NCBI GenBank assembly: GCA_902780495.1 | Contig: CACZFM010000003.1 | Span: 1 to 64,000, forward strand | Direction: 5' to 3' | Length of the DNA stretch: 64,000 nt | Source: an uncultured Bacteroidales bacterium | GTDB lineage: Bacteria > Bacteroidota > Bacteroidia > Bacteroidales > Paludibacteraceae | Shown here: positions 26,566 through 34,065 of the stretch, piece by piece | How the letters are laid out: each line of letters begins with the position of its first letter | Position numbering within the stretch: position 1 is the first letter of the stretch | Position numbers and translations under genes: made by a program | Notes under the pieces: generated by a model | Told to the model about the DNA's origin: nothing | The model's database searches: none | The model's input: only the letters and a program-made list of their open reading frames with translations

Positions 26566-28044
26566 ATGGAAACGAGACAACTCATATTGACCCCCGAAGG
26601 GGCAAAAGAAATAGAGCAGCAATACCGGATTGTTAAACGGTCGGTGGATGCCCGTCAGCGCGACTTGAAAGTTCTGCTGACCGTACTTGTGGATGCGCAA
26701 GGATGTATGGTGCCCAAGGACGCTCCTGTTCCGTTGTATGAAGCCCCTGTTTTCCAACATGTGCAGGACGGCGGCAAGGGAACCGTGAAGATTGTAGGGG
26801 CCGGGCCGGCAGGACTGTTTGCCGCACTCACTCTGTTGGAACATGGCTACAAACCCATCATCTACGAACGAGGAAAAGATGTCTCTTCCCGCAAACGGGA
26901 CATTGCGTTGCTCAATCAGAACAAGGGTCTGAACACCGAATCCAACTATTGCTTCGGTGAGGGAGGTGCCGGCACATTCTCGGACGGCAAACTGTTCTCT
27001 CGCAGCAAGAAGCGCGGCAATATGCAGCGTGTGATGGAGTTGTTCCACTACTTTGGTGCCGATGATAATATCCTATACGAAGCCCACGCTCACATCGGCA
27101 GTGACAAGTTATCGGGCATTATCCGCCGGATGCGGGAATGTATTGTGGAGCACGGCGGAGAAGTGTATTTCGACACGAAATGGAATATTCGGAATGAAGA
27201 TGGCAAAACGCCTGTTATCCTGGCTATCGGGCATTCCGCCCACGACACTTACCGTGAACTGGCGGCTGCAGGCGTACAGTTGGAAGCCAAAGGCTGTGCC
27301 ATGGGCGTACGCGTGGAGCATCCGCAAAGCCTTATCAACCGCCTGATGTACCACCTGAAAGGCAAATCGGACGAACAGCAACGGCAACTGACAGCATTGA
27401 TAGGAAATGCCGCTTACCAACTGGTGACACAGGTGGACGGACAGGGTGTCTATTCCTTCTGTATGTGTCCGGGCGGACATATTGTGCCTGCAGGCAGCGA
27501 CCCGGACGGGTGTGTGGTGAACGGCATGAGTGCCAGCCACCGCAATTCACCGTATGCCAATTCGGGCATCGTGGTGGAACTGCATCCTGCCGGCAGTGCA
27601 TTGGAGGCTTTGAACTATCAGGAACATCTGGAGCACCTTGCCAAAGCACATGGCGGCACGGAAGCACAGGCGCCGGCACAACGGCTGAAAGATTTTGTGG
27701 AGGGTAAAGCCTGTAAAGACCTGCCTTCATGCTCCTACCTGCCGGGCATTGTTCCATCCCGACTGGACGAATGGTTGCCACGCGAGATAGGCGAACGGCT
27801 CCGACAGGGCTTCCGCGATTTCGACAGGAAATATCCGGGCTTTGTCACCAACGATGCCGTTGTTGTGGGCGTAGAAAGCCGCAGCAGCAGTCCGGTGCGC
27901 ATTGTGCGTAACGATGCCATGCAGAGCGTAAGCCATCCCTGGCTCTATCCCTGTGGCGAAGGAGCGGGATATGCAGGCGGCATCACCAGTTCGGCAATGG
28001 ATGGCATCCGGGCAGCAAACAGTATTTGTGAAGCATTCCAATGA
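26566..28044 (+). CDS. FAD-dependent oxidoreductase of the COG2509 type
   Basis: The 492-residue protein has a preceding ~75-residue domain (KEIEQQYRIVKRSVDARQRD), then a Rossmann FAD-binding loop IVGAGPAGLFAALTLLEHGY at about residue 87. The family signature NYCFGEGGAGTFSDGKL and a C-terminal GEGAGYAGGITSSAMDGI follow. It is a cytosolic flavoprotein; the family has no settled reaction, though the N-terminal domain resembles an RNA-binding or thiamine-like fold. The longer TTG start at 26545 falls on the promoter and is rejected. Its stop overlaps the start of tcdA by four bases (ATGA), so the two are coupled, which hints at a link to tRNA modification. Confidence 0.85.
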   Translation: METRQLILTPEGAKEIEQQYRIVKRSVDARQRDLKVLLTVLVDAQGCMVPKDAPVPLYEAPVFQHVQDGGKGTVKIVGAGPAGLFAALTLLEHGYKPIIYERGKDVSSRKRDIALLNQNKGLNTESNYCFGEGGAGTFSDGKLFSRSKKRGNMQRVMELFHYFGADDNILYEAHAHIGSDKLSGIIRRMRECIVEHGGEVYFDTKWNIRNEDGKTPVILAIGHSAHDTYRELAAAGVQLEAKGCAMGVRVEHPQSLINRLMYHLKGKSDEQQRQLTALIGNAAYQLVTQVDGQGVYSFCMCPGGHIVPAGSDPDGCVVNGMSASHRNSPYANSGIVVELHPAGSALEALNYQEHLEHLAKAHGGTEAQAPAQRLKDFVEGKACKDLPSCSYLPGIVPSRLDEWLPREIGERLRQGFRDFDRKYPGFVTNDAVVVGVESRSSSPVRIVRNDAMQSVSHPWLYPCGEGAGYAGGITSSAMDGIRAANSICEAFQ

Positions 28045-28766
28045 CACACGCTATGCAATTTGAACGAACCATACAACTGATTGGCGAAGAGCCTTTCCGG
28101 CAACTGCAGGCAGCCAGGGTGCTGCTGGTGGGTGTGGGAGGCGTTGGCGGATGGTGTGCCGAGGCGCTGGTGCGAACCGGTATCAGCCATCTGACGTTGA
28201 TTGATATGGATACCGTGGCAGAGAGTAATCTCAACCGTCAATTGGTGGCCACCCGCAGCAACATCGGCAGAAACAAGGTAGAAGAGATGCGTTCCAGACT
28301 CCTCTGCATTTGTCCCGAAGCGGACATACAGGCCATTGCTGCCAAGTACGACACCGACGGGATGCTGGATGACGGCACCGCCCGCACACCCATTGACCTG
28401 ACGCGGTTTGACTACATCGTAGATGCCATTGATATGCCGGACTGCAAGATGCGCCTTATCCATGATGCCACCCATGCGGCTGATACGGACGGGCACTTCC
28501 CCATCCTCTTTTCTTCGATGGGTGCAGGGCGCAAAACGGATACGGCTCCTATACGGGTGACCGAGTTCTGGAAGGTGGAAGGATGTCCGTTGGCACGCGC
28601 ATTACGTACCAAGATGCGCAAAAGCGGACTGCTGCCCGGCAGGAAATTCTTATGTGTGTCTTCTCCCGAAATCAGTGGAACAAGCGGCACCGTTGCTCCG
28701 GTGGTCGGTATATTCGGTTTCACACTGGCTAATCTGGTGATTCGCGCTATTACAGGCTTGGATTAA
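28041..28766 (+). CDS. tcdA: tRNA threonylcarbamoyladenosine dehydratase
   Basis: TcdA (CsdL) uses ATP to cyclise t6A37 of ANN-decoding tRNAs to ct6A. The 241-residue protein has an E1-like ATP loop GVGGVGGWCAEALVRTG (from residue 31), the Asp/Asn-rich segment DMDTVAESNLNRQLVA and the adenylation DAIDMPDCK motif, and ends with a hydrophobic helix. The start ATGACACACGCT overlaps the upstream stop; an ATG four codons later is equally good. The stop meets the topB stop on the other strand. Confidence 0.9.
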   Translation: MTHAMQFERTIQLIGEEPFRQLQAARVLLVGVGGVGGWCAEALVRTGISHLTLIDMDTVAESNLNRQLVATRSNIGRNKVEEMRSRLLCICPEADIQAIAAKYDTDGMLDDGTARTPIDLTRFDYIVDAIDMPDCKMRLIHDATHAADTDGHFPILFSSMGAGRKTDTAPIRVTEFWKVEGCPLARALRTKMRKSGLLPGRKFLCVSSPEISGTSGTVAPVVGIFGFTLANLVIRAITGLD

Positions 28767-30742
28767 AACGGCTCGGCATACGTACAGCCTTCGCGCCAAC
28801 GGGAACAGCCGTAGCGGGTTCGTCCACGCACAATGGTTCCGCGGCGGCATACAGGGCAAAGCATACCCGCTTTATTGGTCTTCACCTCCATCACCACTTC
28901 CGAAGTCATTTGTTTGAGTTCTGAGAGGAACTGTTGCGCGGTGTAATCGCCACGCTCTATTTCGCGCAGTTTCTTCTCCCATAGTCCGGTCAGTTCCGCT
29001 GATTTCAACAGAGGAGAGATGATGGTATGTATCAGGTTGATACCCACTTCCGTGGCGCGCAGCGACTTACGTTCTTTCTGTATGTATTTGCGCTGATAGA
29101 GTTTCTCAATGATGGCGGCACGGGTGGAAGGGCGGCCTATTCCATTCTCTTTCATGGCATCACGCAACTCCTCGTTCTCCACCGTTTTTCCTGCCGTTTC
29201 CATGGCCCGCAGCAAAGTGGCTTCGGTGTAGTATTTGGGCGGCTGGGTAGTTTTCTCCTGCAACTGCGGCACATGCGGACCGGACTCACCTTTGGTGAAC
29301 GATGGCAGGGTCTTGGCTTCGTCCTGTTCTTCCTCGTCCGCCGGTTTATCTTTTGCATACACTTCCCGCCATCCTGCAGAAAGGATTTCGCGTCCTGTCA
29401 CTTTGAAAACGATGGATTCGCCTGTCAGCGTGCCGTCTGTTGCCGCTTGCGGAACAGAGGCGAGAACGGTGGTATTCGCCACCTCACATTCGGGGTAGAA
29501 AGCGGCTATAAAGCGCAGTGCCACAAGGTCGAACACTTTGCGTTCGTCTTCTGTCAGGTTGTTCGGGCGCTGACCGGTAGGAATGATGGCATGGTGGTCG
29601 GTCACTTTGCTGTTGTCGAACACCTTTTTTGACATAGGCAGAACACCCGCGGGTATTTTCTTGCCTTTGGCGGCTTTGGCATCCGCTTTCAAGGACAGCA
29701 ATGGTGTCGTTTGCGGAAACCAATCTTTTATGCCCTGAAGGGTGGCAGGCACTTTCGGATAAATATCTTCACTGAGGAAAGTGGTATCCACACGCGGATA
29801 GGTGGTGATACGCTTTTCGTAGAGCGATTGGATAAGTTTGAGCGTGTCGTCTGCCGAGAAGGAGTATTTCTTGTTGCACTCCACTTGCAGGCTCGTCAGG
29901 TCGAACAAACGCGGTGCATATTCCAGGGCGCGTTTTTTCTCCACCGAGTTGATGGTCAGCGGTTGGTTTTTGATACTATCCGCCAACTGCTGCCCTTGTT
30001 CGACGGTGGTGATGGCATATTCGTCTTCCTCCACCGGCAGTTGGGCGGAAAAGAGTGTATCGCGGTAGGTCGTTTTCAGTTCCCAATAGGTGCGTGGCAC
30101 AAAGTTCTCTATCTCCTTCTGCCGTTTGACAATCAGTGCCAATGTGGGAGTCTGTACGCGACCTATACTCAGCACCTGCCTGTCTCGGCCTGTACCTTGT
30201 GCGTATTTGATGGTGTAAGCACGCGTGGCATTCATTCCCAGCAACCAATCACCGATGGCGCGCATCAGCCCTGCTTCGTACAGCCGTTGGTAGTCGCTCT
30301 GGTCTTTCAGGCGTTGAAAACCTTCACGTATGGCATCCTCCGTCAGCGAACTGACCCAAAGGCGCTTGACGGGAACATGGCAACCGGCTTTCTGATAGAC
30401 CCAACGCTGAATCAGTTCTCCTTCTTGTCCGGCATCACCGCAATTGATGATTTCCGAACATTGGGCTATCAGGTTTTTGAGGATACCGAATTGTTTCTGC
30501 ACGCCTTTGTCATCTGCCACTTTGATACTGAATCGTTCGGGAATCATGGGCAGTGAACTGAGGTTCCATCCTTTCCAGGCGTCGGTATATTCTTGCGGGT
30601 CAAGCAGTGCGCAGAGGTGTCCGAATGTCCAACTGACCCAGTATCCGTTACCTTCCATATAGCCATCGTGCGGGGTATTGGCACCCAGCACGGAAGCAAT
30701 ATACTTGCCCACAGACGGTTTTTCAGCTACACAAAGTATCAT
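28763..30742 (-). CDS. topB: DNA topoisomerase III
   Basis: The 659-residue type IA enzyme relaxes and decatenates DNA. It begins with a TOPRIM domain (MILCVAEKPSVGKYIASVLG) and the acidic triad region CGDAGQEGEL at 101-110; SIGRVQTPTLALIVKRQ follows and the catalytic Tyr315 lies in RITTYPRVDTTFL. The end (MLCPVCRRGTIVRGRTRYGC) is one zinc-finger-like module with three or four cysteines. Accessory TopB copies are common on mobile elements, but gene context here is core-like. The ATG at 30742 lies only a few bases after the expected transcription start, so the mRNA is probably leaderless. Confidence 0.94.
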   Translation of the reverse strand: MILCVAEKPSVGKYIASVLGANTPHDGYMEGNGYWVSWTFGHLCALLDPQEYTDAWKGWNLSSLPMIPERFSIKVADDKGVQKQFGILKNLIAQCSEIINCGDAGQEGELIQRWVYQKAGCHVPVKRLWVSSLTEDAIREGFQRLKDQSDYQRLYEAGLMRAIGDWLLGMNATRAYTIKYAQGTGRDRQVLSIGRVQTPTLALIVKRQKEIENFVPRTYWELKTTYRDTLFSAQLPVEEDEYAITTVEQGQQLADSIKNQPLTINSVEKKRALEYAPRLFDLTSLQVECNKKYSFSADDTLKLIQSLYEKRITTYPRVDTTFLSEDIYPKVPATLQGIKDWFPQTTPLLSLKADAKAAKGKKIPAGVLPMSKKVFDNSKVTDHHAIIPTGQRPNNLTEDERKVFDLVALRFIAAFYPECEVANTTVLASVPQAATDGTLTGESIVFKVTGREILSAGWREVYAKDKPADEEEQDEAKTLPSFTKGESGPHVPQLQEKTTQPPKYYTEATLLRAMETAGKTVENEELRDAMKENGIGRPSTRAAIIEKLYQRKYIQKERKSLRATEVGINLIHTIISPLLKSAELTGLWEKKLREIERGDYTAQQFLSELKQMTSEVVMEVKTNKAGMLCPVCRRGTIVRGRTRYGCSRWREGCTYAEPF

Positions 30743-30748
30743 TTCGGC

Positions 30749-30758
30749 TGCAAAATTA
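30749..30758 (-). promoter_or_regulatory. topB promoter
   Basis: TAATTTTGCA on the minus strand, with the -33 TTTG of AAATCTTTGTA-type sequence further right. It lies seven bases before the topB start codon, which implies a leaderless or nearly leaderless message. Confidence 0.7.
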
Positions 30759-30779
30759 CTACAAAGATTTGGAATATAC

Positions 30780-30990
30780 AAATAAAAACGTGCAAAAGCC
30801 GCAGAAAGCTTGTTTTAGGAGACTTGGGCACGTTTTTATTTGTTGTTCGCACAAGGGTACGAACGTACTACATTTTTTTCAATACGTCAAAGATCACATT
30901 TAGTTTGTTAGGGGCATCTACTACTATACCGCTTGAGTGGGGGACGATAGATGCGGATTCGTACTTGGGTTAACTTGATTTCGAAATCAG
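30780..30990 (-). ncRNA. candidate small RNA with own promoter and terminator, ~205 nt
   Basis: TACCTTTGCA at 30992-31001 starts a minus-strand transcript. A perfect 14-bp palindrome, TGATTTCGAAATCA, lies at its 5' end (30976-30989). Inside, GTACGAA/TTCGTAC (30857-30863 with 30958-30964) encloses GCATCTA/TAGATGC (30914-30920 with 30948-30954). The 3' end is a 10-bp stem, AAAAACGTGC/GCACGTTTTT (30784-30793 with 30828-30837), followed by a T-rich tail. No reading frame of note is present. Size and shape would suit a 6S-like or regulatory RNA, but I cannot match a family. Confidence 0.5.
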
Positions 30991-31001
30991 GTGCAAAGGT
31001 A

Positions 31002-31278
31002 CAACATTTTGAAGCGGCATTGTCCGAGTTTGGCAGAATTTGTCCGAATTCGTCCTAATTTTTCTCAATTCGTCGTTTCTTGTCCGTTTTGTATCAGATT
31101 TCGATGAAGGCGTGTAATTAACAATTGAAAAGTGCGCCAGATACTAATTGAAAAGTATCCCACTTAGAGAATCGGGTGCAAAGGTGCAACTATTTTTTTT
31201 AGATATGCAAGAAAATATGAAAAAGCTATTTTTTCGTTAAAGGGTTATGTAGGAGGAGGACTCCACTTGGGCGTTTGT
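31002..31278. other. gap with repeat debris and no gene
   Basis: The gap holds words such as TTTGTCCGAATTCGTCC repeated loosely (31020-31085), then two copies of ATTGAAAAGT (31122-31160) separated by GCGCCAGATACTA, reminiscent of the repeat-rich ends of some insertion sequences. A weak -7 element (CACCTTTGCA, 31177-31186, minus strand) lies at the right. I see no transposase remnant. Confidence 0.4.
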
Positions 31279-31875
31279 TTACTTATTTCTTACGATTTCA
31301 ACGGTGTTTAAGCCGTTTTTCGAGCCGGCGACATATGAGACATTCGTCATTTGTAATTTGTCATTTGACATTTGTGATTTGAGATTGTCTAAGTACATGG
31401 GCTTGCCGATGATGAAGCACGCGGCATCGAAAGTATCACCGACCTGCAGTTTGGCATTCTCCGCCTCAACGACCGTGAAATGTGCGTCGCCTTCATAGCG
31501 GAAGACGCACCGCCTGTTCGGCAGCCAGGTCACCTCTACCCTGTCGCCTTTTTGCAGGTCGTTGATGTGTACGCCCTCGCCTTCAAAATCCTCACTTTCA
31601 ATATCCGTGCGCATGGCAAGCGACGCCCGATATGCCTCCCAATCGGCAAAACCGAGAAACTGCGCGAGCAGGCAGAGCGTTGTTCTGCGCGTGGTGTCTG
31701 CTCCGTCGATGTAGCCCCAGAGACGCTTGAGGGTTGTTGGAGAAAGGTTCTCGTGGAGCCGCTCCCAAATGACGCCAGCAAGGAACTCAAAGTCATACGG
31801 CGTGCGGATCTTGCGCTTCACTTCGCGCTCAATATCCATCCGCAGGGTTGCTATTTCCGGAAAGTATTTATTCAT
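31279..31875 (-). CDS. putative regulator of the LSPTTLKRLWGYI family
   Basis: The 198-residue protein belongs to a family I know only from Bacteroidota. Its N-terminal helical half carries the hallmark NLSPTTLKRLWGYIDGADTT and LAQFLGFADWEAY, and the C-terminal half is a small beta domain (VEVTWLPNRRCVFRYEGDAH, AENAKLQVGDTF, PMYLDNL). It is a paralogue of the protein at 43923-44519. Between NLKSQ and SYVAG it has extra residues MSNDKLQMTNV, encoded by a simple (CATTTGTNATTTGT)-like DNA repeat that the paralogue lacks. A DNA-binding role is suspected from the helical domain. The ATG at 31875 follows the -7 element at once; the mRNA is leaderless. Confidence 0.75.
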   Translation of the reverse strand: MNKYFPEIATLRMDIEREVKRKIRTPYDFEFLAGVIWERLHENLSPTTLKRLWGYIDGADTTRRTTLCLLAQFLGFADWEAYRASLAMRTDIESEDFEGEGVHINDLQKGDRVEVTWLPNRRCVFRYEGDAHFTVVEAENAKLQVGDTFDAACFIIGKPMYLDNLKSQMSNDKLQMTNVSYVAGSKNGLNTVEIVRNK

Positions 31876-31881
31876 ATCGGG

Positions 31882-31913
31882 TGCAAAGTTACAATATTTT
31901 TTTGATATATGCA
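31882..31913 (-). promoter_or_regulatory. promoter of the regulator gene
   Basis: TAACTTTGCA (31882-31891) with TTGCATATATC upstream on the minus strand. The start codon is seven bases from the element, so the message should be leaderless. Confidence 0.75.
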
Positions 31914-31927
31914 AATATTTATATAAA

Positions 31928-31963
31928 AATAAGGCAGGCTGACACAAACCCACCTGCCTTATT
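31928..31963 (-). terminator. intrinsic terminator after the 95-aa lipoprotein gene
   Basis: Eleven-base arms AATAAGGCAGG/CCTGCCTTATT (31928-31938 and 31953-31963), perfect, followed on the minus strand by a T-rich tail. It separates the lipoprotein operon from the regulator gene. The GCAGG/CCTGC core recurs in hairpins at 37.8, 38.7, 39.1 and 39.8 kb. Confidence 0.75.
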
Positions 31964-31967
31964 CGGA

Positions 31968-32255
31968 TTATTCGAACAAATCGTCCATACCGCCTAATGC
32001 GTTAAGAACATCGCCGGCTTTTTCCATTGTTTTTTCCGTCAAGACTTCGCTGGCCTCAAGAAGGCGTTCTTGCTGTTCTTCTGTCCAGTCTTCGTCATTG
32101 GGATATTTCTTTTCCATTTGTGCCAACACTTTGGCGGCTTTGATGGTATTGCCTTTCTCACAAGCCTTCTCGTAATCCCTAAGAAGTGATTCCTGGTTGG
32201 TACATGCGGTCAATAGTGCAACTAATGCCACAAATGCTAAATGTTTCAGTTTCAT
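31968..32255 (-). CDS. small lipoprotein, 95 aa
   Basis: The start MKLKHLAFVALVALLTACTN has a clear lipobox (LTAC), so the mature part is anchored by its cysteine. The rest is helical and charged (DYEKACEKGNTIKAAKVLAQ, EEQQERLLEASEVLTEKTME), like a single TPR hairpin. I do not know the family. The ATG at 32255 is chosen because it begins the signal peptide; the upstream MITEKT extension would bury it. It is the last gene of a three-gene operon (33451, 32788, 32255) with gaps of 36 and 14 bases. Confidence 0.7.
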   Translation of the reverse strand: MKLKHLAFVALVALLTACTNQESLLRDYEKACEKGNTIKAAKVLAQMEKKYPNDEDWTEEQQERLLEASEVLTEKTMEKAGDVLNALGGMDDLFE

Positions 32256-32269
32256 AGTCTTTTCTGTTA

Positions 32270-32788
32270 TCAAAGTTGGAAGATTACATAAATAGCGTAC
32301 ACAAAGACTGCCAGTTTAAGCAGCGTATCCGACAAATAAGCGCAGGTGGCAGAGGTAGCGCACTTCAAAGCCATTGCTGCTCCCTGCTTGTTAGTCAACT
32401 CCAGCAGAAATGCCAAAACAAACGGCAATAGAATAAAACCGACAATCATCATCGTTATCCGCAAAGCTGTGGACTCTGCCTGAGCCGTTCCCCAAACCAG
32501 CAAAAGACCGATAATGGAACCAATCGTCGTTCCCCAAGTAGCGCGTTTGCTGTACTCCTGCAGTTTCTTGGCTAATTTGACAAGGAACTTGGAAGCAATC
32601 ATACTAGCCACAGCCAGTGCGGCAATAATGGCAAAGGTACCCCATTCAATAGGGATGTCCAGACACAAGATGGCAAGCAATGTTGCGATTACAACTGCAA
32701 TCGGTCCGGGAACTTTGTTGATAAAACACCCCAGGAAACCGAAACATAAACACAGGCCTACTAAGACCCACCATAAAATAGTTAACAT
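32270..32788 (-). CDS. DUF456 membrane protein
   Basis: The 172-residue inner-membrane protein has four to six hydrophobic helices and the Gly/Pro-rich loop FLGCFINKVPGPIAVVIATL typical of DUF456, with a second small-residue stretch GTTIGSIIGLLLVWG. The family function is unknown. Here it lies between two lipoprotein genes in one operon, which suggests an envelope-related task for all three. Confidence 0.75.
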   Translation of the reverse strand: MLTILWWVLVGLCLCFGFLGCFINKVPGPIAVVIATLLAILCLDIPIEWGTFAIIAALAVASMIASKFLVKLAKKLQEYSKRATWGTTIGSIIGLLLVWGTAQAESTALRITMMIVGFILLPFVLAFLLELTNKQGAAMALKCATSATCAYLSDTLLKLAVFVYAIYVIFQL

Positions 32789-32824
32789 AATAATGAAAAT
32801 TTAGAGTTAATAATTAATATTTTG

Positions 32825-33451
32825 TTAAAATAAAGCGTTCAATAGTTCTTTCTCTGCCTCAAGCAGTTTGCCAGCTGTTTCTGCCGCATCTTTCAGGTCT
32901 TGGACATCCTCATCGTCCATTATGGATTGAGTAGCAGACTTGAGACTCTCCTTTTTCAAAGGTTCCAATTCCAGTCCGGAGATCTCTACAGCAACCGTAT
33001 TGTCGAAAATCTCCTTTGCTCTTTCGTATTTCATATGTTTGTATGCCCATGTATTGCCGCTGACAGCCAATTCCGATTCCTCGTCCTCCTGAAGCAGTGC
33101 TTCCCAGTCACTACCATTCATTTCCAATGATTCCAATTCGACATCGTTGCTATTCAGTAATTTGCCGTAAGGACCTTTCAATTCGCGCTCAAAACAACTG
33201 CTATTTTTGATTTTCTCGAAAGGCGTGTTGGTAGCAATAGTCATTTTAACACGAACCTGCCAAGAATCATTGACTTTTACGAGGTTCACGTTGTACGTGT
33301 CACCTGCCAGTTTGAATAATTTTGCATGCTTGCCTTTTAAGATCAGGTTGGAAGCCGGCAATGATTTTGATTCCTCCGTTGGCTTTGGAGAAGATCCGCC
33401 ACATGCGCATAAGATAGATACACATGCGATTAATAACAAGATTTTTTTCAT
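32825..33451 (-). CDS. lipoprotein, 208 aa
   Basis: MKKILLLIACVSILCACGGS has a lipobox (LCAC), followed by a Ser/Pro/Glu-rich linker. Residues ~35-165 look like a beta-sandwich (LAGDTYNVNLVKVNDSWQVR, KMTIATNTPFEKI), and the C-terminus is an acidic helix (DDEDVQDLKDAAETAGKLLE). I do not recognise a family. It heads the operon with the DUF456 protein and the small lipoprotein, behind the promoter at 33515-33524. Confidence 0.75.
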   Translation of the reverse strand: MKKILLLIACVSILCACGGSSPKPTEESKSLPASNLILKGKHAKLFKLAGDTYNVNLVKVNDSWQVRVKMTIATNTPFEKIKNSSCFERELKGPYGKLLNSNDVELESLEMNGSDWEALLQEDEESELAVSGNTWAYKHMKYERAKEIFDNTVAVEISGLELEPLKKESLKSATQSIMDDEDVQDLKDAAETAGKLLEAEKELLNALF

Positions 33452-33514
33452 GATAAATTTGATTGTTTATTGTGCCTACTCTCTTTAGGATTTTCGGCTT
33501 TCTCCGTTTGACGG

Positions 33515-33524
33515 TGCAAAAGTA
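33515..33524 (-). promoter_or_regulatory. promoter of the lipoprotein-DUF456 operon
   Basis: TACTTTTGCA on the minus strand, with TTTG-like TTTGCG about 20 bases upstream. Confidence 0.65.
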
Positions 33525-33540
33525 CTGCTTTTTACCGACA

Positions 33541-33945
33541 TACGCAAAGTCCTTTTTAGTCCTTTTAATAAAATAGAGAAACGTAACAGATAAAGTATAC
33601 GTAGGGAATACGTAGGTGATACCCTCGGGAATAACTAAGAATCATTATGAATATACAAGAACAACTAACTCTGAATTTTCGAACAAAGAGTTCGAAAAAA
33701 GACCTATTGTATAAAAAATGGCATGGCAGTTTTGACAGTTTCTGTCTTTTTGTTTATTGGGAAGCATGAAAAGGTGTCATTTTGCTATTAATGTACACGA
33801 AATAACCCGCAAAACTTTTCATTATGCAAGAACCTGCCAAAAGTGTCAAAAGTGTCAGTGCTAAAAATTAATATGAACCAAACGGACGACTTATATGCAT
33901 TTGTAGAGAAAATGAGAGATTATTTGCATTTTTTTGCATAAAAAC
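33541..33945. other. gene-poor, A/T-rich gap with two tiny frames
   Basis: Nothing firm is coded here. A 40-residue frame at 33647-33769 (MNIQEQLTLNFRTKSSKKDL and on) and a 22-residue frame at 33873-33941 (MNQTDDLYAFVEKMRDYLHF) are on the plus strand. The second resembles the start of a family of small Bacteroides proteins beginning with such a helix and may be a decayed stump. Repeated AAAGTGTCA words lie at 33838-33857. Confidence 0.35.
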
Positions 33946-34030
33946 TTGCATATTCGGATTATTTGCATTACTTTTGCAGAAAATTTTCAATGAATATTAT
34001 AGATTGTATCTAAAATTTTCAATGAATATT
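33946..34030 (+). promoter_or_regulatory. promoter and paired direct repeats before the ATPase gene
   Basis: TTGC (33946-33949) and TACTTTTGCA (33969-33978) form the promoter. Directly after it AAAATTTTCAATGAATATT occurs twice (33980-33998 and 34012-34030), 32 bases apart, that is three helical turns. This is a plausible operator pair in the untranslated leader. Confidence 0.6.
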
Positions 34031-34065
34031 TGCAATACTATTTAAAGAATTTAAGTATTTTTTGT

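Noticed and set aside
28763..30742. topB as a sign of an integrative element
   Set aside because: Neighbours are core genes and no integrase, relaxase or conjugation gene lies in the window.
31110..31170. Terminal repeats of an insertion sequence
   Set aside because: Two ATTGAAAAGT copies are suggestive, but there is no transposase, inverted end pair or target duplication.
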